Notes under the pieces: model-generated
What the model was told of the DNA's origin: nothing
Database searches by the model: none
What the model saw: only the letters and a program-made list of their open reading frames with translations
Origin: Chara braunii
Lineage: Eukaryota; Streptophyta; Charophyceae; Charales; Characeae
Assembly: GCA_003427395.1 (NCBI GenBank)
Contig: BFEA01000037.1
Location: forward strand, 475,818 to 508,724
Length of the DNA: 32,907 bases
Direction: 5' to 3'
In this document: piece by piece, positions 1 to 10,814 of the stretch
Numbering within the stretch: position 1 is the first letter of the stretch
Layout: each line of letters begins with the position of its first letter
Program-made: the position numbers and the translations under genes

Positions 1-790
1 CCTCTCCCACTAGCCTACAGTCTCCTCCAAGCTTCCAAACTGGCAACGGTTCCCCTCCCATCACTTGGGCTCACGCAGGGAGCAAGTACTTGCCTAATGC
101 AAATGTGGGTGTGGCAGGCTGCTCCCCCAGCTTATATAGGCTGAGCACAACACTTTGGCCAACCCATGGGCCTCCCCATGTGCCCCAAGGTGAACCGAGG
201 TACCCCCAAGGCTTTTTCCCTTCCCTAGGCCTCTTTGGGAGCACCTGGGCCTCTTTTTGGCCAGGTGCATGCAGTTCGAGTGGTTGGTACCAGCTCAGCC
301 TGCTTCTAGAGCCTCCTCATGCCTTATTTTCACTTTCAGACGTTGCCCCTTGGGTCTGAATATTCAAGGGGCAGTCCTACTTGAGAGAAAAAAGCCTTGT
401 GTTTTTTTTTTCTCGATTTTTCCTGTTCCTACCCCAATTTGAGTAGGTCGAGGTATTTCCTTGTACCTCGGTGTTATCTCAGCCTTGGATCGGGTTGGGA
501 TCCAAAGCCAGCATTAATCCGAGCTACCCCCAAGTGGTCCTTGCTTCAAATTTAAGACCCAAAGCCCCCTTTTTCAATTTTTGGTGCATCTGGCCTTCTT
601 TTTTGGCCAAATGCACTGTTTCGTCTTTTTCCCTGTTTTTTTTCTTTCCATTTTGGGCTGCCAATTCATTCCGGAGTTCGTCGTTTGAGCTGGCCCCATA
701 AAAAACGACCATATCCCCCCCTCCACGATATTTGATTTTAAATCCGCGGCTGAAAAAAAAACGACCAACTTCTTTTTGCTTTTTCTTTCA
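1..790. other. C/T-rich stretch without a recognisable gene
   Basis: Pyrimidine-rich DNA. Stop codons are rare on the plus strand, which produces several short open frames that resemble no protein family. A TATATA-like string occurs near 132-139, and several G/C palindromes such as CCTAGG occur. The string GGGGCAGTCCTA near 369 recurs near 15401 in the LTR-like region, which hints that this is repeat-derived. No splice-bounded exon was seen. Confidence 0.4.
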
Positions 791-859
791 ATTTTGCCTT
801 TTTAATTCAGATATTGTCAAGATAATACCCCAAGGGCCGTATCTCTTCACTCCGGATTG

Positions 860-1800
860 CCCTCCACTAAATCCGAAGTGAACAGGTCACAGTTGGACCT
901 GCCAGTCCCTACTCTACCAGTCCCAATTGGTCGACACATCCTCCTCCACTCTTTTCTCCTTCTTTGTCTCATTCTCCCTCTTTTTTCTCCCCATTTTCTT
1001 TTATTTTATTTTATTGCTGCTGAGACGAGTACCAAGCAATCGTGGACTCTCTTTCTAAGTCATAGATCTTGATCAAGAGCCAGATATAGACCCAGCAGTT
1101 GACCGTTATTTCTCGGATTACAATAATGAAGCCCCCACACTCATGGGAGCTTCATTTTGCCTCCGTTAGTCTCAATTTTTCAACCCCCCTTGCTTCAATT
1201 TTTCCTCGACGGCCTATTTTTCTGCGTAGAGCCCCTTGGGGCTCCATTTTCTCATGCCTTACTAATCTGAGGTATCTCGGACTGCAGGGCAGGCCAACCA
1301 TCACCACTCCTCTCTTTTGACCGCCTCCCTCCCTCTATCTTGGCCTCATTCAATCCTTGCACTAGCGGTTGCTAATATTTTCCACCAAAGATCTTAATCT
1401 TGACGGTGCCGCTTGCTTCGCATGTTAATCCTCCATGTGATGTTGCAGTTCCTCTTGGGACACTAAAGTCCCCGTCACTCGTCCCACACTAGTTTCCATT
1501 TTTTTCTTGTCCCACCGGTGGTCTTGCCGACGTATGTCCCAAATTTCAATTATTTTTACTTCGGTCTATTTAGGCCCCAACATCGTTGTCGATGACATCC
1601 CGTTTTTATTTGGGGCTCCCCAGTCCTCGACATTCCTAATCTCTCCTTTGTCTCAAGTGCCTTGATTATTCCGTCCGCGAGATCCTCATTTCACGGTTGT
1701 CATTTACCGTCTCCACTTGCTCCAAGCTTGACACACTTCTTTCTAGTGTCTTGAATGTACCAAGGCTCATTTTCCCTTGGCCTTGGCACCCCAATGTACT
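860..1800 (+). repeat. Copy 1 of a ~1.17 kb direct repeat
   Basis: Blocks here reappear in the same order about 1.17 kb downstream: CTCATGGGAGC followed by TTTTGCCTCC (1140, again 2312), GGCTCCATTTT followed by ATCTGAGRTAT (1239, again 2412), GCTTGCTTCG (1411, again 2589) and TTCTAGTGTCTTG or its TTTTAGTGTCTTG variant (1740, again 2977). The copies differ by substitutions and small insertions, so this is an old tandem duplication. The strand is arbitrary because no coding content was recognised. Confidence 0.6.
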
Positions 1801-2099
1801 CTGCTATTTCTCAGATTGCGATAATGGTCATTTTCCTAATCTCATTGCCCCACAACTTGCCCCAAACTGAAACATAATGAAGCGGCCAATTTCCAAATGC
1901 ATCTGGACTCCATATTGGCTCTGGATGTACGAAAAACATGTGTTTTCCCTCCCTCTTGTAATTCGTTGTATCTTGGTTGCATGAGGTCTTGATTTTCTTT
2001 GATTTTCTCAATAAAATCTAAAGAAAATCAAATACTTTGGAACCGATTCATCCCTGGGTGAACCTGGTCACAAATGTATCTCCCAAGTAACCGTTTTTT

Positions 2100-3060
2100 A
2101 CATTTAGTGACTTTTTCTTCCCCCTCTCATCCCCTTTTATCTCATTCTCCCTCCTTTTTCTCTTCTTTTTCTTTTCTTTTTCTTTCTTTTTCTGCCATGC
2201 CAAGTGTCAACTAGTTGCTGAGACTTTTTCTAACCCTTTCCTCTTGATTTAGGCGTAGTTCATGCCCAAGGTGCAGTTCGTTATTTTTTGGACTGCAATT
2301 GTGGCACCCCCATGCTCATGGGAGCCCCTTTTTGCCTCCATTTTTTTCAAATTGTTGCCTCTCCCACTCTTATTTTCTCCCGAAGGCTTGTTTTTCATGT
2401 GGAGCCTCTCAAGGCTCCATTTTTTTCTCTAAGGTGGTTGATCTGAGATATTGCGGATTGCAGTCCACCTCCTCTTCCTCATTTCTCTGTTTCCTTTTTC
2501 CCTCTACGACTCTCCTTCTCGCTCCGACTAGTGCTTGCACTAGTGGTGCTAATATTCTTGGTCGTTTAGATCTTCATCTTGACGACGCATCTTGCTTCGA
2601 ATATTTCTTTCTCACGGCACTCCACAGTTTTTCCTTGGGGCAACTCAGGTCCCCGACACTTGTTCCGCACTAGTCCCCGACACTTGTCCCGCTGGTGATC
2701 CCGTCGACACTTATCCCAAACTAATCCCCGACACTTGTCCCGCCGACAGTCCCGTCGACACTTGGCCCAAAATGCCATTATTTTTACTTGGTCCCATACG
2801 ATCCCCGACACCTTTCCCCACGGTGTCCCACTTTTTCTTGGCTTTTCTTATTCCCTGGCACCCCATTTTCCGCCTTCTCACGTGTCCCCAAAGTGTCGGA
2901 ACTTCTCGACCACGAGATCTGTAATCTCGAGGTCACCATTTGTTGTCGCAAATGGCCCCCAAGCTTGGGGCCTTCTTTTTAGTGTCTTGTGGTCATCAAG
3001 GCTCGCTTTCTCATGGTCTTGACACTACCTTGTTATCCGCTGCATTCCATTTGGATTTCT
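2100..3060 (+). repeat. Copy 2 of a ~1.17 kb direct repeat
   Basis: Collinear with the copy at 860-1800 by the shared blocks listed there. This copy is longer in its middle because a short cysteine-codon-like tandem repeat has expanded at 2648-2775. The two copies are adjacent, so the array may once have had more units; the sequence before 790 shows only scattered similarity. Confidence 0.6.
2648..2775 (+). repeat. Short tandem repeat based on CCCGACACTTGTCCCGC
   Basis: The phrase CCCGACACTTGT, or its TCGACACTT variant, recurs about every 17-35 bases (2655, 2676, 2703, 2728, 2754), mostly followed by a CCCGC or CCCAA block. The minus strand can be read as a repetitive Arg/Lys/Cys peptide. 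Because the DNA itself is a short repeat, that peptide is treated as an accident. Confidence 0.6.
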
Positions 3061-3253
3061 TCTCACTTCCAAGGCCTACGGGCCTCGAAATTGAGGCTCC
3101 CTTCCTCTTTTTCTATCCCTTTTAACACGGTTCGCAAGACCATTCATCCTTCAAGTTGCTCGTGGCCCGGCACCTGCTCGAGAGACCCGTACCTGTCTTC
3201 TCTTTCCATCCCCTTGCTTGGTCCATGGCCCTTAGGCCATATGACGGATTCAG

Positions 3254-3694
3254 ATGGCTTCCTTGGCCGCAAGCTACGCTGCTTGGTATCCGCAACATGA
3301 CACTGTTTTCCTTGACGTGGTCCCCTTCAACCTGCAACGCTTCGCCTATGAGTATTATTTTCTCAGCGGTCCTGCTTCTTTTGAGAAGGAGGCCGCCTTT
3401 ACTAATTCCTTGCAGCACTTTGCCATTTGTCGCTATATTAGTCTATTCCTGTCCCAATGGTCCCGACAGCCTTGGGCATCATCTTCCAGGGCCCTAGGTG
3501 CCGACATTCCTGCCTTAACCCTTCATCCTTTCTATTTCTCTTGCTGCCTCATTCCGAATTCCTATGTCATGCACGCTTTAACTATATATCGTCACTCAGC
3601 GGTCGGGACTCGATTCGGGAACCACAGGTCCCGACAACGTTCGAGGGACGGTGATCTTGTTCGAATGATAAGGGGGAGTAGGACCGGTTGCTAA
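3254..3694 (+). CDS. Protein-like open frame of unknown function, possibly a decayed element end
   Basis: A 146-codon frame starts at ATG 3254. It has a balanced composition rich in Trp, Tyr, Phe and His, including the segment FLDVVPFNLQRFAYEYYFL, which differs from the low-complexity translations around it. A different frame just upstream (about 3140-3250) also reads like protein, so a frameshift near 3250 is possible. No family was recognised. The last part runs into a polypurine tract at 3670-3678 of the kind that ends plant LTR retroelements, so this could be the tail of a degenerate polyprotein. The surrounding pyrimidine bias lowers stop frequency, so it may be spurious. Confidence 0.18.
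   Translation: MASLAASYAAWYPQHDTVFLDVVPFNLQRFAYEYYFLSGPASFEKEAAFTNSLQHFAICRYISLFLSQWSRQPWASSSRALGADIPALTLHPFYFSCCLIPNSYVMHALTIYRHSAVGTRFGNHRSRQRSRDGDLVRMIRGSRTGC
3670..3678 (+). other. Polypurine tract resembling an LTR-element second-strand primer
   Basis: The string AAGGGGGAG follows a block reading CGAGGGACGGTGATCTTGTT. Plant Ty3/gypsy and Ty1/copia elements commonly carry such a tract just before the 3' LTR. No paired LTR was located for it in the window, so it is a weak call based on motif and position only. Confidence 0.25.
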
Positions 3695-6010
3695 GTTGAG
3701 AACTTCCTTCGCGAGAGCAATGAGCCACCAGGGGTGCTAACCGCTATTGATTGCCTTCTGCAGCTGCATTAAAATTATGTCAAATTGCCAAAAGTGTCAC
3801 TAATGTCCCTTGGATATCATTGGGGTGTTATACCTGTACACATAGTCATAGCGTGGTAAGATGATGTGAATGAGCGTGTGCGCTATGTGAGGTACGACAG
3901 TCGAGCTATGTCGTGTTAGCGAGCACAATGAGCGTGTGTTGTGTGATCGCAGCAGCAACACACTAACAATGTGTTGTGTGATCACAACTAAATGGAGTTG
4001 TTAAACATAAATGTCAGGGAATCAGAATGTGGTCTTGACGTCACGGTAAATCTCAGCCAGGCTCCGAGCATCAAAGAGATCAATCTATGAAGAGCACTAA
4101 GTGACTGCCTGATCTAATCTCAAGCGACTCCTTGCGCAGTCGTCACACCAACAGCGACTCGCACAAGATAGTGGTTGTGACCTTGACTGACTTGCGGATA
4201 ACCTAGACTGCGCACACTCAGCCAGACATCTCAACTAAGTTGGGGACTCAGCGAAGTGTTGTCTCGGCAAACAGGTGCCTCAGAAAGACTACCAGACTTG
4301 TGGCCTCAACAAACGACAACTAAGAGAATATCAACTCTAAGACTGAAGAACCAGTGACCTAGTCTTCGAGACTGGACGAAAATCGATCGAAAGCTTACAC
4401 ACTCGAGGCTTAAATGAAGAACATGGGGGTTCAACAAAAAACACAGAACAGGAAACACGAAGCACTAAGTGCGGGGACTGCAGGCACCAGCAAGGCTCGA
4501 GAACAGCAAACCTCAGAAAATCTCAGCAAGTAGCAGTTCGCAGATTACAATCAGGGATCTTCCAAAATCACATTCAAAATCCGTTGGCAGACATTAACCA
4601 CAAAAAACAATTTGCCGATGTCAAACGCCCGTGCTCCAACCCCTAAAGGGGGGCAACTTTCACTAACGCTGCAAGATGAGGTGAGGGACTCGGCGCACTG
4701 AACAACGGCTCAGAGTGGGCTCTGCAGCAAAGATCGGTGAACTCAACAGCATGACAGTAGACTGATCAAAGACCAGCGAACTCACCAGTATGAGAACGAC
4801 TCAAACTCTTCTCTTATTTGAATAACTCTTTATTTTGTTAAATCTGTTATTCGGTCGGGATGGTAGCGGTAGATTTAGGGTTCTGGCCCCCAGGGGGCCG
4901 AGACAATGTCTCGAACACCGAAAGCTCTAATATTGTACCTTAGGACCGACAGGCTCGCTACAGAAGGCACGCAATAGGGCGTCGGATCAGGCGCCAGCTA
5001 TAGGATCGCTCCGTAGGTACTCAAACTCAGGCTCCGAACATGGGTTTGGGTCCTTGCTCCAGGCCGCGTTGCAACATCACTGCCCTGATCGTCATTGACT
5101 AAATAGATCGACATTTCTTTTCCTACCTATCTTTACTACATTGACTTGTTTTCAGTCTTGTTATTGAGCTAACGCAATGGTGTTTTCGCAAGTTACAGGA
5201 GCCCGGAACTAGCCCTCCCACGTGTGACAGACGTGGGGTAGACATAGGGTTAGATTCGCCTGCCGGCAGACTCCTTCCACCGGTCGACAACGGGCTACAA
5301 CAGAGGGCAATGCAAAGATGCACGACACAGGCGCCTTGTACAAAGGAGGAAATCAGCTCTCTCGGATTCAATGGTCGAGAAATCATCCACTAGCCGGGTT
5401 GGTCGAAGATGGTCCAGAGGCCAGTTCAAGCTCGCAGGGAGATTGAAGTCGTGAGGTAGCTACGCACAGTTAGTTCTGAGTACTGATACTAGTGAGCGCA
5501 TATGTGTAAAGCAGACAACATGTGAAGGGAGGGGAGCAGATGAAGAGAGTGAAACTCCATGAGAATATGGTTGTGTGTTCCCGACGAGATCAGTGGCTTC
5601 CAGACAAGCGCATCGACTAAAATCCTGAGTTTGTAAGGAGGATTTAATATGGTAAGTTTGTGAAGGGAGCCCGAACATGCGGCTATTGAGATAATTTTCT
5701 TTATTTTCTTTCTACTTATTAATAGGGTCAGTTCTCTGTGACGAAGGTTGAGACGCCTGGGGAGAGTACGGGTCATTAGTGAGGGTGAATACCCAATGGC
5801 ATCAAAGGCTAACTGAAAGCAAGTACTTGAAGTCAAAAGTGTGCGCATTCTCCGTGGCAGTTGACGTCACGAACTCTTGCGCACGGTTGATGCTACTCTC
5901 CACCGACAGGATGATGGAGACGAGTGAGGACGTATGAAGCATGATATCAGTGGCATGCCCTACAACTACGGTTCGTTCTTATGAGCAACTTATGTTTGCA
6001 AGATACGAAT
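3695..6010. other. Unassigned sequence with small hairpins
   Basis: No gene was recognised in 2.3 kb. The notable items are a repeated GTGTTGTGTGATC phrase (3936 and 3970) and a perfect 15-base palindrome GGCCCCC-A-GGGGGCC at 4885-4899. On the minus strand an AATAAA lies near 4829 in AT-rich DNA. Minus-strand frames at 5460-5848 look like chance. Confidence 0.4.
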
Positions 6011-6067
6011 AGTATGCACTAGGAGGTTCAAATTTTCTTTGAGGGAGTTACATGCACTACTCCCCTG

Positions 6068-6376
6068 TTGACGTCATCATTACCTCCTTTTACATGGAAC
6101 GAAGTGGGAGCCACAAGCATATTCTTTATGTTTCTTGTTGATCCACGAGGGTCTTCTGGAGAGGGGCAGCATGTGCATCTAGCTAATAGAGTCATCTATT
6201 CGAGTTTTGGGTGTGATCCCGAGTCTTGGGCTCCGATTTTGGCACTATTGGTAAGAGGAGGCAATGTTATGATGAGAGAACTAAGAAGTGACGCGATTAC
6301 GAGCTACCAAGAAGTGAAGTGGAAGCACTATGTTATGCATTGTCGATGCTGGTCAAGGCTTGTCACTGAAGACTAG
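6068..6376 (+). CDS. Unrecognised open frame, possible exon
   Basis: A frame of about 100 codons ends in TAG at 6374-6376 and is open back to a TAG just before about 6021. No ATG is required at its left edge, so an exon is possible; the listed start is arbitrary. The translation contains GEGQHVHLANRVIYSSFG and has non-repetitive, globular-looking composition. No domain was recognised. Neighbouring frames are closed, and no strong splice pair was identified. It could be a relic of a transposon protein or chance. Confidence 0.2.
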   Translation: MTSSLPPFTWNEVGATSIFFMFLVDPRGSSGEGQHVHLANRVIYSSFGCDPESWAPILALLVRGGNVMMRELRSDAITSYQEVKWKHYVMHCRCWSRLVTED

Positions 6377-8800
6377 GGACCGAAGCTCAATAATTTTCTC
6401 TGAACTCATGCATGACATGCCCATTTATCACCGTTGCTCCCTACTAATACTGAGAAGTGCCCTGATCTAGTATGGAAGTGAGTTCCTGTAAAGCGAAACT
6501 GAAGCATTGGCTAGACAGTGGTATGCGGCCTAGTGGAGATTTCGTACGGAAGCGTTCGAGTACTTACCTTGATCAGTGCTGACTGCAGATGCTCTTAAAC
6601 TCACCATTAGATGGACGGTGATTGCACCATGAGCTCACCTTTACGAAAAAGCAGTCAACAACTGCCATTTCGTGATCATGGTCGATGAGTCAAGAGCAAA
6701 GCGATTCAAACATTCGAGTGATTGGATGACTTTGATCGCTGCTTGCTGGACTATGTAAGGTTAGCGCAACGCCCTGTATTCCTGAAGGGTCTGGTTTTGA
6801 GTTAACGGGCGGGAGAACACTTCTGAATCAAAAAATCACCACAGTCCAGAACGACTCCAAGAATTTTGTAGTATTTTGACAAGGAAAGTGTTTTTTTATT
6901 GAAGAGTTCCGAGGCCATGTTGGAGATGAATACGTAAGACACTGAGACTGAAGTATCTGAGTACGAATTTTGTCACATAAGGTTTTTCGTCCCCACTGTA
7001 CTTCTGTAACTTTCTTCTTTCTATTTTTTAATCTCTCTTGTTATTTCTTACGGGACTTGTAAGTCAGACGTGAACTTGGTGAGATTGATGGTAATTACAC
7101 GTTTCTTGCACCGGTCAATCAAGTTCATATCGGTTAATAGGTGAGTGATCTGTGTGATTTTATGTTTTTATCTGGAGTGAGCCTGTAGCAAGTCAAGAAG
7201 ATCAGACTTGGTGGTCTACTGCTTGTAAACTTATTTGATGGGAAACAGGCAAACTTATTATGAGAAAGGTAATATATTTACTTTTAAAATTCTTAATCGA
7301 CAAAGATTTGCAACGACTTGCTGGTTCCAAGTTGCCTGTAGCCTCTCTCTGACGAGGCTGTACCATAGGTAGGGACAGATTCGTAATTTTTTGGGGCTGA
7401 CGGCTAACCGAGAGACCTACCTATGAGGAAAATTTGTGAGGGACATATTTGTAAATATAGGAAATATGGGCCCAGTACTAACTCGAATTTCCTACAGCTA
7501 CCCTAACTGCGAATAGCAAACCCGGGCTACCCCTAGGACAGACAGGCCCAATGGGCCTATGCTGATAAACAGTCCTATAGCCTATAGCCGGGTAGGGAGA
7601 GGCCCTAAGGGCCGAAACAGAAACGGTACCGGTCGGTCAGTCAGTCGGTCTAGGTCGAGTCTAGGCTAGGCTAGGAGTATAGATAGGTTGAGAGGATCGA
7701 TCCAGGGCTTTTTGGCAGTTGACACTTCGTGGTGGAAGTTGTTGCGCACGTGGTATCAGGTCGTGGTGACTGATACATGCGTGGGAGACGACGGACATAG
7801 CCAGACCTTTGGAGCGCTGACCGGACTAGCGTCAACACTGTCCGGTCGGACTCTCTGGGAGTCAAAAAGGTCTGGGCTATCAGGGGTCTGATGCGTTGGA
7901 GCACGTGGTGCACTGCTGACTCTCCTCAAGAGTAGGGTCCCAATGGCGATGCAGCCATAGGTGCATTTTCTCAGAGATTATCATCGTCTGGACGTCATCT
8001 CCATCAAGAATTGTTGGCGCTAAGTTTCTTCTTCATCATCTGGGTGGCGATTGGCTCAGGGAGCCTGTTTCATCTTGGCGCAGGCCACTGAGTTGGATGT
8101 CAGGGTGGCGCTGGGTGTTACCCAAGGTTCTGGTGCTATTTTTAGCTGTCCAGAGTGTGTAGGGTTGAGGCGCTACCCCTCTGAGGGTAGCGCAACAGGG
8201 TTCTTAGGTTATTCAGTGAAAACGATGCTCTGAGTTTAATAACCAGTTGTAATATTGTGTTCGAGTTGTCATCTCTTCATTGATTTCTGGTTGTGATCTC
8301 TTGTCTTCTATGAATGATTGTTGGGATTTGTGTGGAGAGAATTCACTGGGTTGTGTATTTTGTCACTTCGCTCCTTTGAGTCTTCCGTTGCGTTCTTTCT
8401 GTTGGGCGGTGTGACACTCCACTACCTCTCCCCTTCCTTTTGTGGGCGTGTACGGGAGTTCCTGTGAGTGAGCGCTGACAACATGTCAACAAACAATCAT
8501 GTTCATAACAAATTGATGAAGGGGATTACTCACCAGGTTCAGACTAGTGAAGCAACTAAACAATCTTGCAGTAAAGCGTTCTGCCACCTATGGTTTCATT
8601 TCGATAAACAATAGGATCTAGTGACCGGTTTGGTTGGCCTCTCTTGAAAAATGAGACTCGAAGAGGGATGCAAATGAGAACTGCCCTACAAATGAACTAT
8701 TGGATGATGACTAACCGGCATGACTGAAGTGTTTTTTTTCTCGATCGGATGGAATAAGTGTTTTCGGTTCTTTTTTTTTTATAGAAAGGATCAATAACTT
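6377..8800. other. Intergenic sequence, one clear small hairpin
   Basis: No protein-like frame stands out. A run of GGTCGGTCAGTCAGTCGGTC-type repeats lies at 7631-7676. A perfect 9-bp inverted repeat GCGCTACCC / GGGTAGCGC with a 6-base loop lies at 8170-8193. The short open frames at 7671-7913 are not convincing. The overall texture resembles old repeat DNA. Confidence 0.35.
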
Positions 8801-8809
8801 TCGAGTAAT

Positions 8810-9034
8810 CTATTTTCGCCCTGCTCTGACTTCCTGAAAAGGAAGATTGCCCAGTTCATGTAGCTTGCATGTGGTCAGTGAAGTGAGAGATGAAACGGAG
8901 AGTTGGCTCAAAAAGTGTCGAATTAACTCCATGGTTAACCTGCAAATCTGATAATCACTGGTTTGCTCGCCGCTTTTCAGTAAATCCTCAAGAGTATTTT
9001 TTGGGAGTTTCGTAATATCACACTCGAGTTTCAC
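8810..9034 (-). CDS. Unrecognised minus-strand open frame, possible exon
   Basis: About 74 codons end in TAG at 8810-8812. The translation contains LEDLLKSGEQTSDYQICRLT and is mixed and non-repetitive, unlike most chance frames here. The first listed codon is GTG, so the left boundary is not a true start. The upstream edge runs into one copy of a 56-bp tandem duplication (8997-9104). That length is not a multiple of three, so the second copy shifts the frame and meets a stop. No family was recognised; the frame may be an exon fragment or chance. Confidence 0.2.
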   Translation of the reverse strand: MKLECDITKLPKNTLEDLLKSGEQTSDYQICRLTMELIRHFLSQLSVSSLTSLTTCKLHELGNLPFQEVRAGRK

Positions 9035-9104
9035 GTGTGTTTTGAGTATAATTTTTTTGGGAGTTTCGTAATATCACACTCGAGTTTCACGTGTGTTTTG
9101 AGTA
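8997..9104. repeat. Perfect 56-bp-period tandem duplication
   Basis: A 52-base block beginning TTTTTTGGGAGTTTCG and ending TGTTTTGAGTA occurs at 8997-9048 and again, identical by eye, at 9053-9104. Perfect identity in otherwise diverged DNA implies a recent local duplication or an assembly artefact. Confidence 0.85.
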
Positions 9105-9663
9105 AATTATACAAGTAGGGCTAGTTGTGAATAGTAGTTCGTTTGTCAGTCAAACTTGATTTGAGGCTAGTAGTATCCTGTGTTACTCTAGTTACACCTG
9201 TTTTGTGTATTCGACAGTTAAGTGTTCCACAGTTCTCCGCACAGTATGCAAACAAGGATTGTGTCATGCATTGTCCCTGCCCTATATAGAAGCTGAGGTA
9301 GTGCTCAACAATACTCCTGTGCAGTTCGAGAGAAAGCGATGCTCAACATTATCCGTGCATCTCAAAGCTCTCGTGTAGTTTTGTCATTAGCGATAGCTTG
9401 AAGTATTTGCCATGTGTGTTAGTATTAAATTTAACTCAATTTACTTATTTCAGATCACATGAAAAGTGGTAACTGCAGAAGAAAGATCAAACAATGATTG
9501 GTTTACAGATGATCCTTGCTGCAAAACAACCTGCTGAGAACTTTGGTTAAGGACTTTCGTTGGGAAAAGCTAACAACGAGTTGATTATAAGTGTGACTCA
9601 ACATAGATTGTCGTCTCGACTGCGGGCCAACTATCGTGAGCCCTCTTCAACCAACATCAATAG

Positions 9664-10032
9664 TCTATCATTAGTGGTGAGTTTGGACGACTCTCCAAAC
9701 ATCCAACTAATGAAGACTTTCTTTCACGCTCTCTAGTCTCTTGCTCAATGGTTACTGCAATGGGACTTCGCGCAGAGGAAAGAGAGACTCTGGGAAGTGA
9801 TAATACATTAGCAATCTCCTACACTCTCTATGGAGATAAAACAGACAATTGGGAGATCAGAGTGCTTGAGAAGATAGAGGACTATAAGACAATAACGAGG
9901 GGTGTTGTTGCAGTTGGGGAAGTAAGGAACCGACACAAGTATACAGAGTTTATATTCTACATCCATGGATGTGATGAGAAACTACACAACACAATCTCAT
10001 CTCTTGAGACCGTTCACAAGCGTGTAAAGTAA
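9664..10032 (+). CDS. Unrecognised open frame, possible terminal exon
   Basis: The frame is open from just after TAG 9661-9663 to TAA 10030-10032, about 122 codons, with an internal ATG at 9748. The translation includes ISYTLYGDKTDNWEIRVL and TEFIFYIHGCDEKLHN, which look globular. A possible acceptor (ATTAG before GTGGTGAG, near 9674) lies at its left edge, but its pyrimidine tract is poor. No family was recognised. Upstream sequence is AT-rich and closed in all frames. Chance is not excluded. Confidence 0.25.
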   Translation, partial: SIISGEFGRLSKHPTNEDFLSRSLVSCSMVTAMGLRAEERETLGSDNTLAISYTLYGDKTDNWEIRVLEKIEDYKTITRGVVAVGEVRNRHKYTEFIFYIHGCDEKLHNTISSLETVHKRVK

Positions 10033-10288
10033 TCAGCGCTCAGTAGGCTTAGGCCAATGCAATGCCTACCTCTAAATTTTGTTCGAAGACCCTCCGAGCA
10101 GTCAAGTTTAGCCAATAGCAAGCATTTTTACATTCAGCAGCATCAACTGCGGACAACAAGCGACTCTTTTGCATTCGATTCATATGTTATGACCCTGGCC
10201 AATTTCGAGATACACATCCACTGGAAAGTACAATGCCATCCAATTGCAAAAAGAAATGAATGAACTTGAGAGGAGAGAGAGGAGTAGA

Positions 10289-10331
10289 AAAAGAAGAAGA
10301 AGAAGTAAGGAAGAAGAAGAAGAAGATATAC
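10289..10331 (+). repeat. GAA microsatellite
   Basis: Runs of GAA/AAG triplets interrupted by GTAAGG. They create a Glu/Lys-rich frame on one strand and a Leu/Phe/Ser-rich frame on the other, neither considered real. A single undetermined base lies at 10423. Confidence 0.8.
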
Positions 10332-10535
10332 ACCAGCAAAGACAATGACAAGGCTCTTCTTCTTCACCCAACAATCTCCTCCTCCTTATCTCCCCCTCCT
10401 CTTATTCATACAAGAAATAATANTACAATGTTGAATGACTGGTCCAGAATCAATGTCCGAGTCCCTCTTCTACTGTAGGTATCACTTGAGGTCCACCATA
10501 GCCATGGCCGCCTCTCCCACTCTTCACTCTCATAG

Positions 10536-10725
10536 GCCGAGGCTATGGCGGACTACTGGGCTCTGCTCAGATGCCCAAAGGACAACGCAAAGCAGCTATG
10601 GCTACTCTAGCTCAGGCCGCCATGCCTGACCCTGCCTTGAAGCTTCTCGGTGTGGCTCTCCCCGGCTGGGGACCCCTTGCTGCAGCGCCCACCAAGGTGA
10701 TGAAGATGGCTGCCACCATAGCCAG
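10536..10725 (+). CDS. Candidate exon of an unidentified gene, good splice signals
   Basis: A GC-rich block in AT-richer surroundings has 62 open codons. It is bounded on the left by a strong acceptor (pyrimidine tract from 10511, CATAG at 10531-10535) and on the right by CCAG|GTAAGT at 10725/10726. The translation begins RGYGGLLGSAQMPKGQRKAA and continues with ALKLLGVALPGWGPLAAAP; it is Ala-rich, basic and amphipathic. An acceptor CCCCAG at 10801-10806 would give an 81-base intron, then six codons in frame and TAG at 10823-10825. That makes a coherent C-terminus. No family was recognised, and no upstream exon was identified. It could also belong to the repeat that starts right after it. Confidence 0.35.
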
Positions 10726-10814
10726 GTAAGTACCCCTGGCGCTCCTCCCACCTTCCTCCTTCCTTCCTCCTTCTCCCTCCCTCTAGTCCTTCTTCCTCCT
10801 CCCCAGCAGCGCAG

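Noticed and set aside
2566-2811. Cys/Arg-repeat peptide on the minus strand
   Set aside because: It follows from the short CCCGACACTTGT tandem repeat in non-coding pyrimidine-rich DNA.
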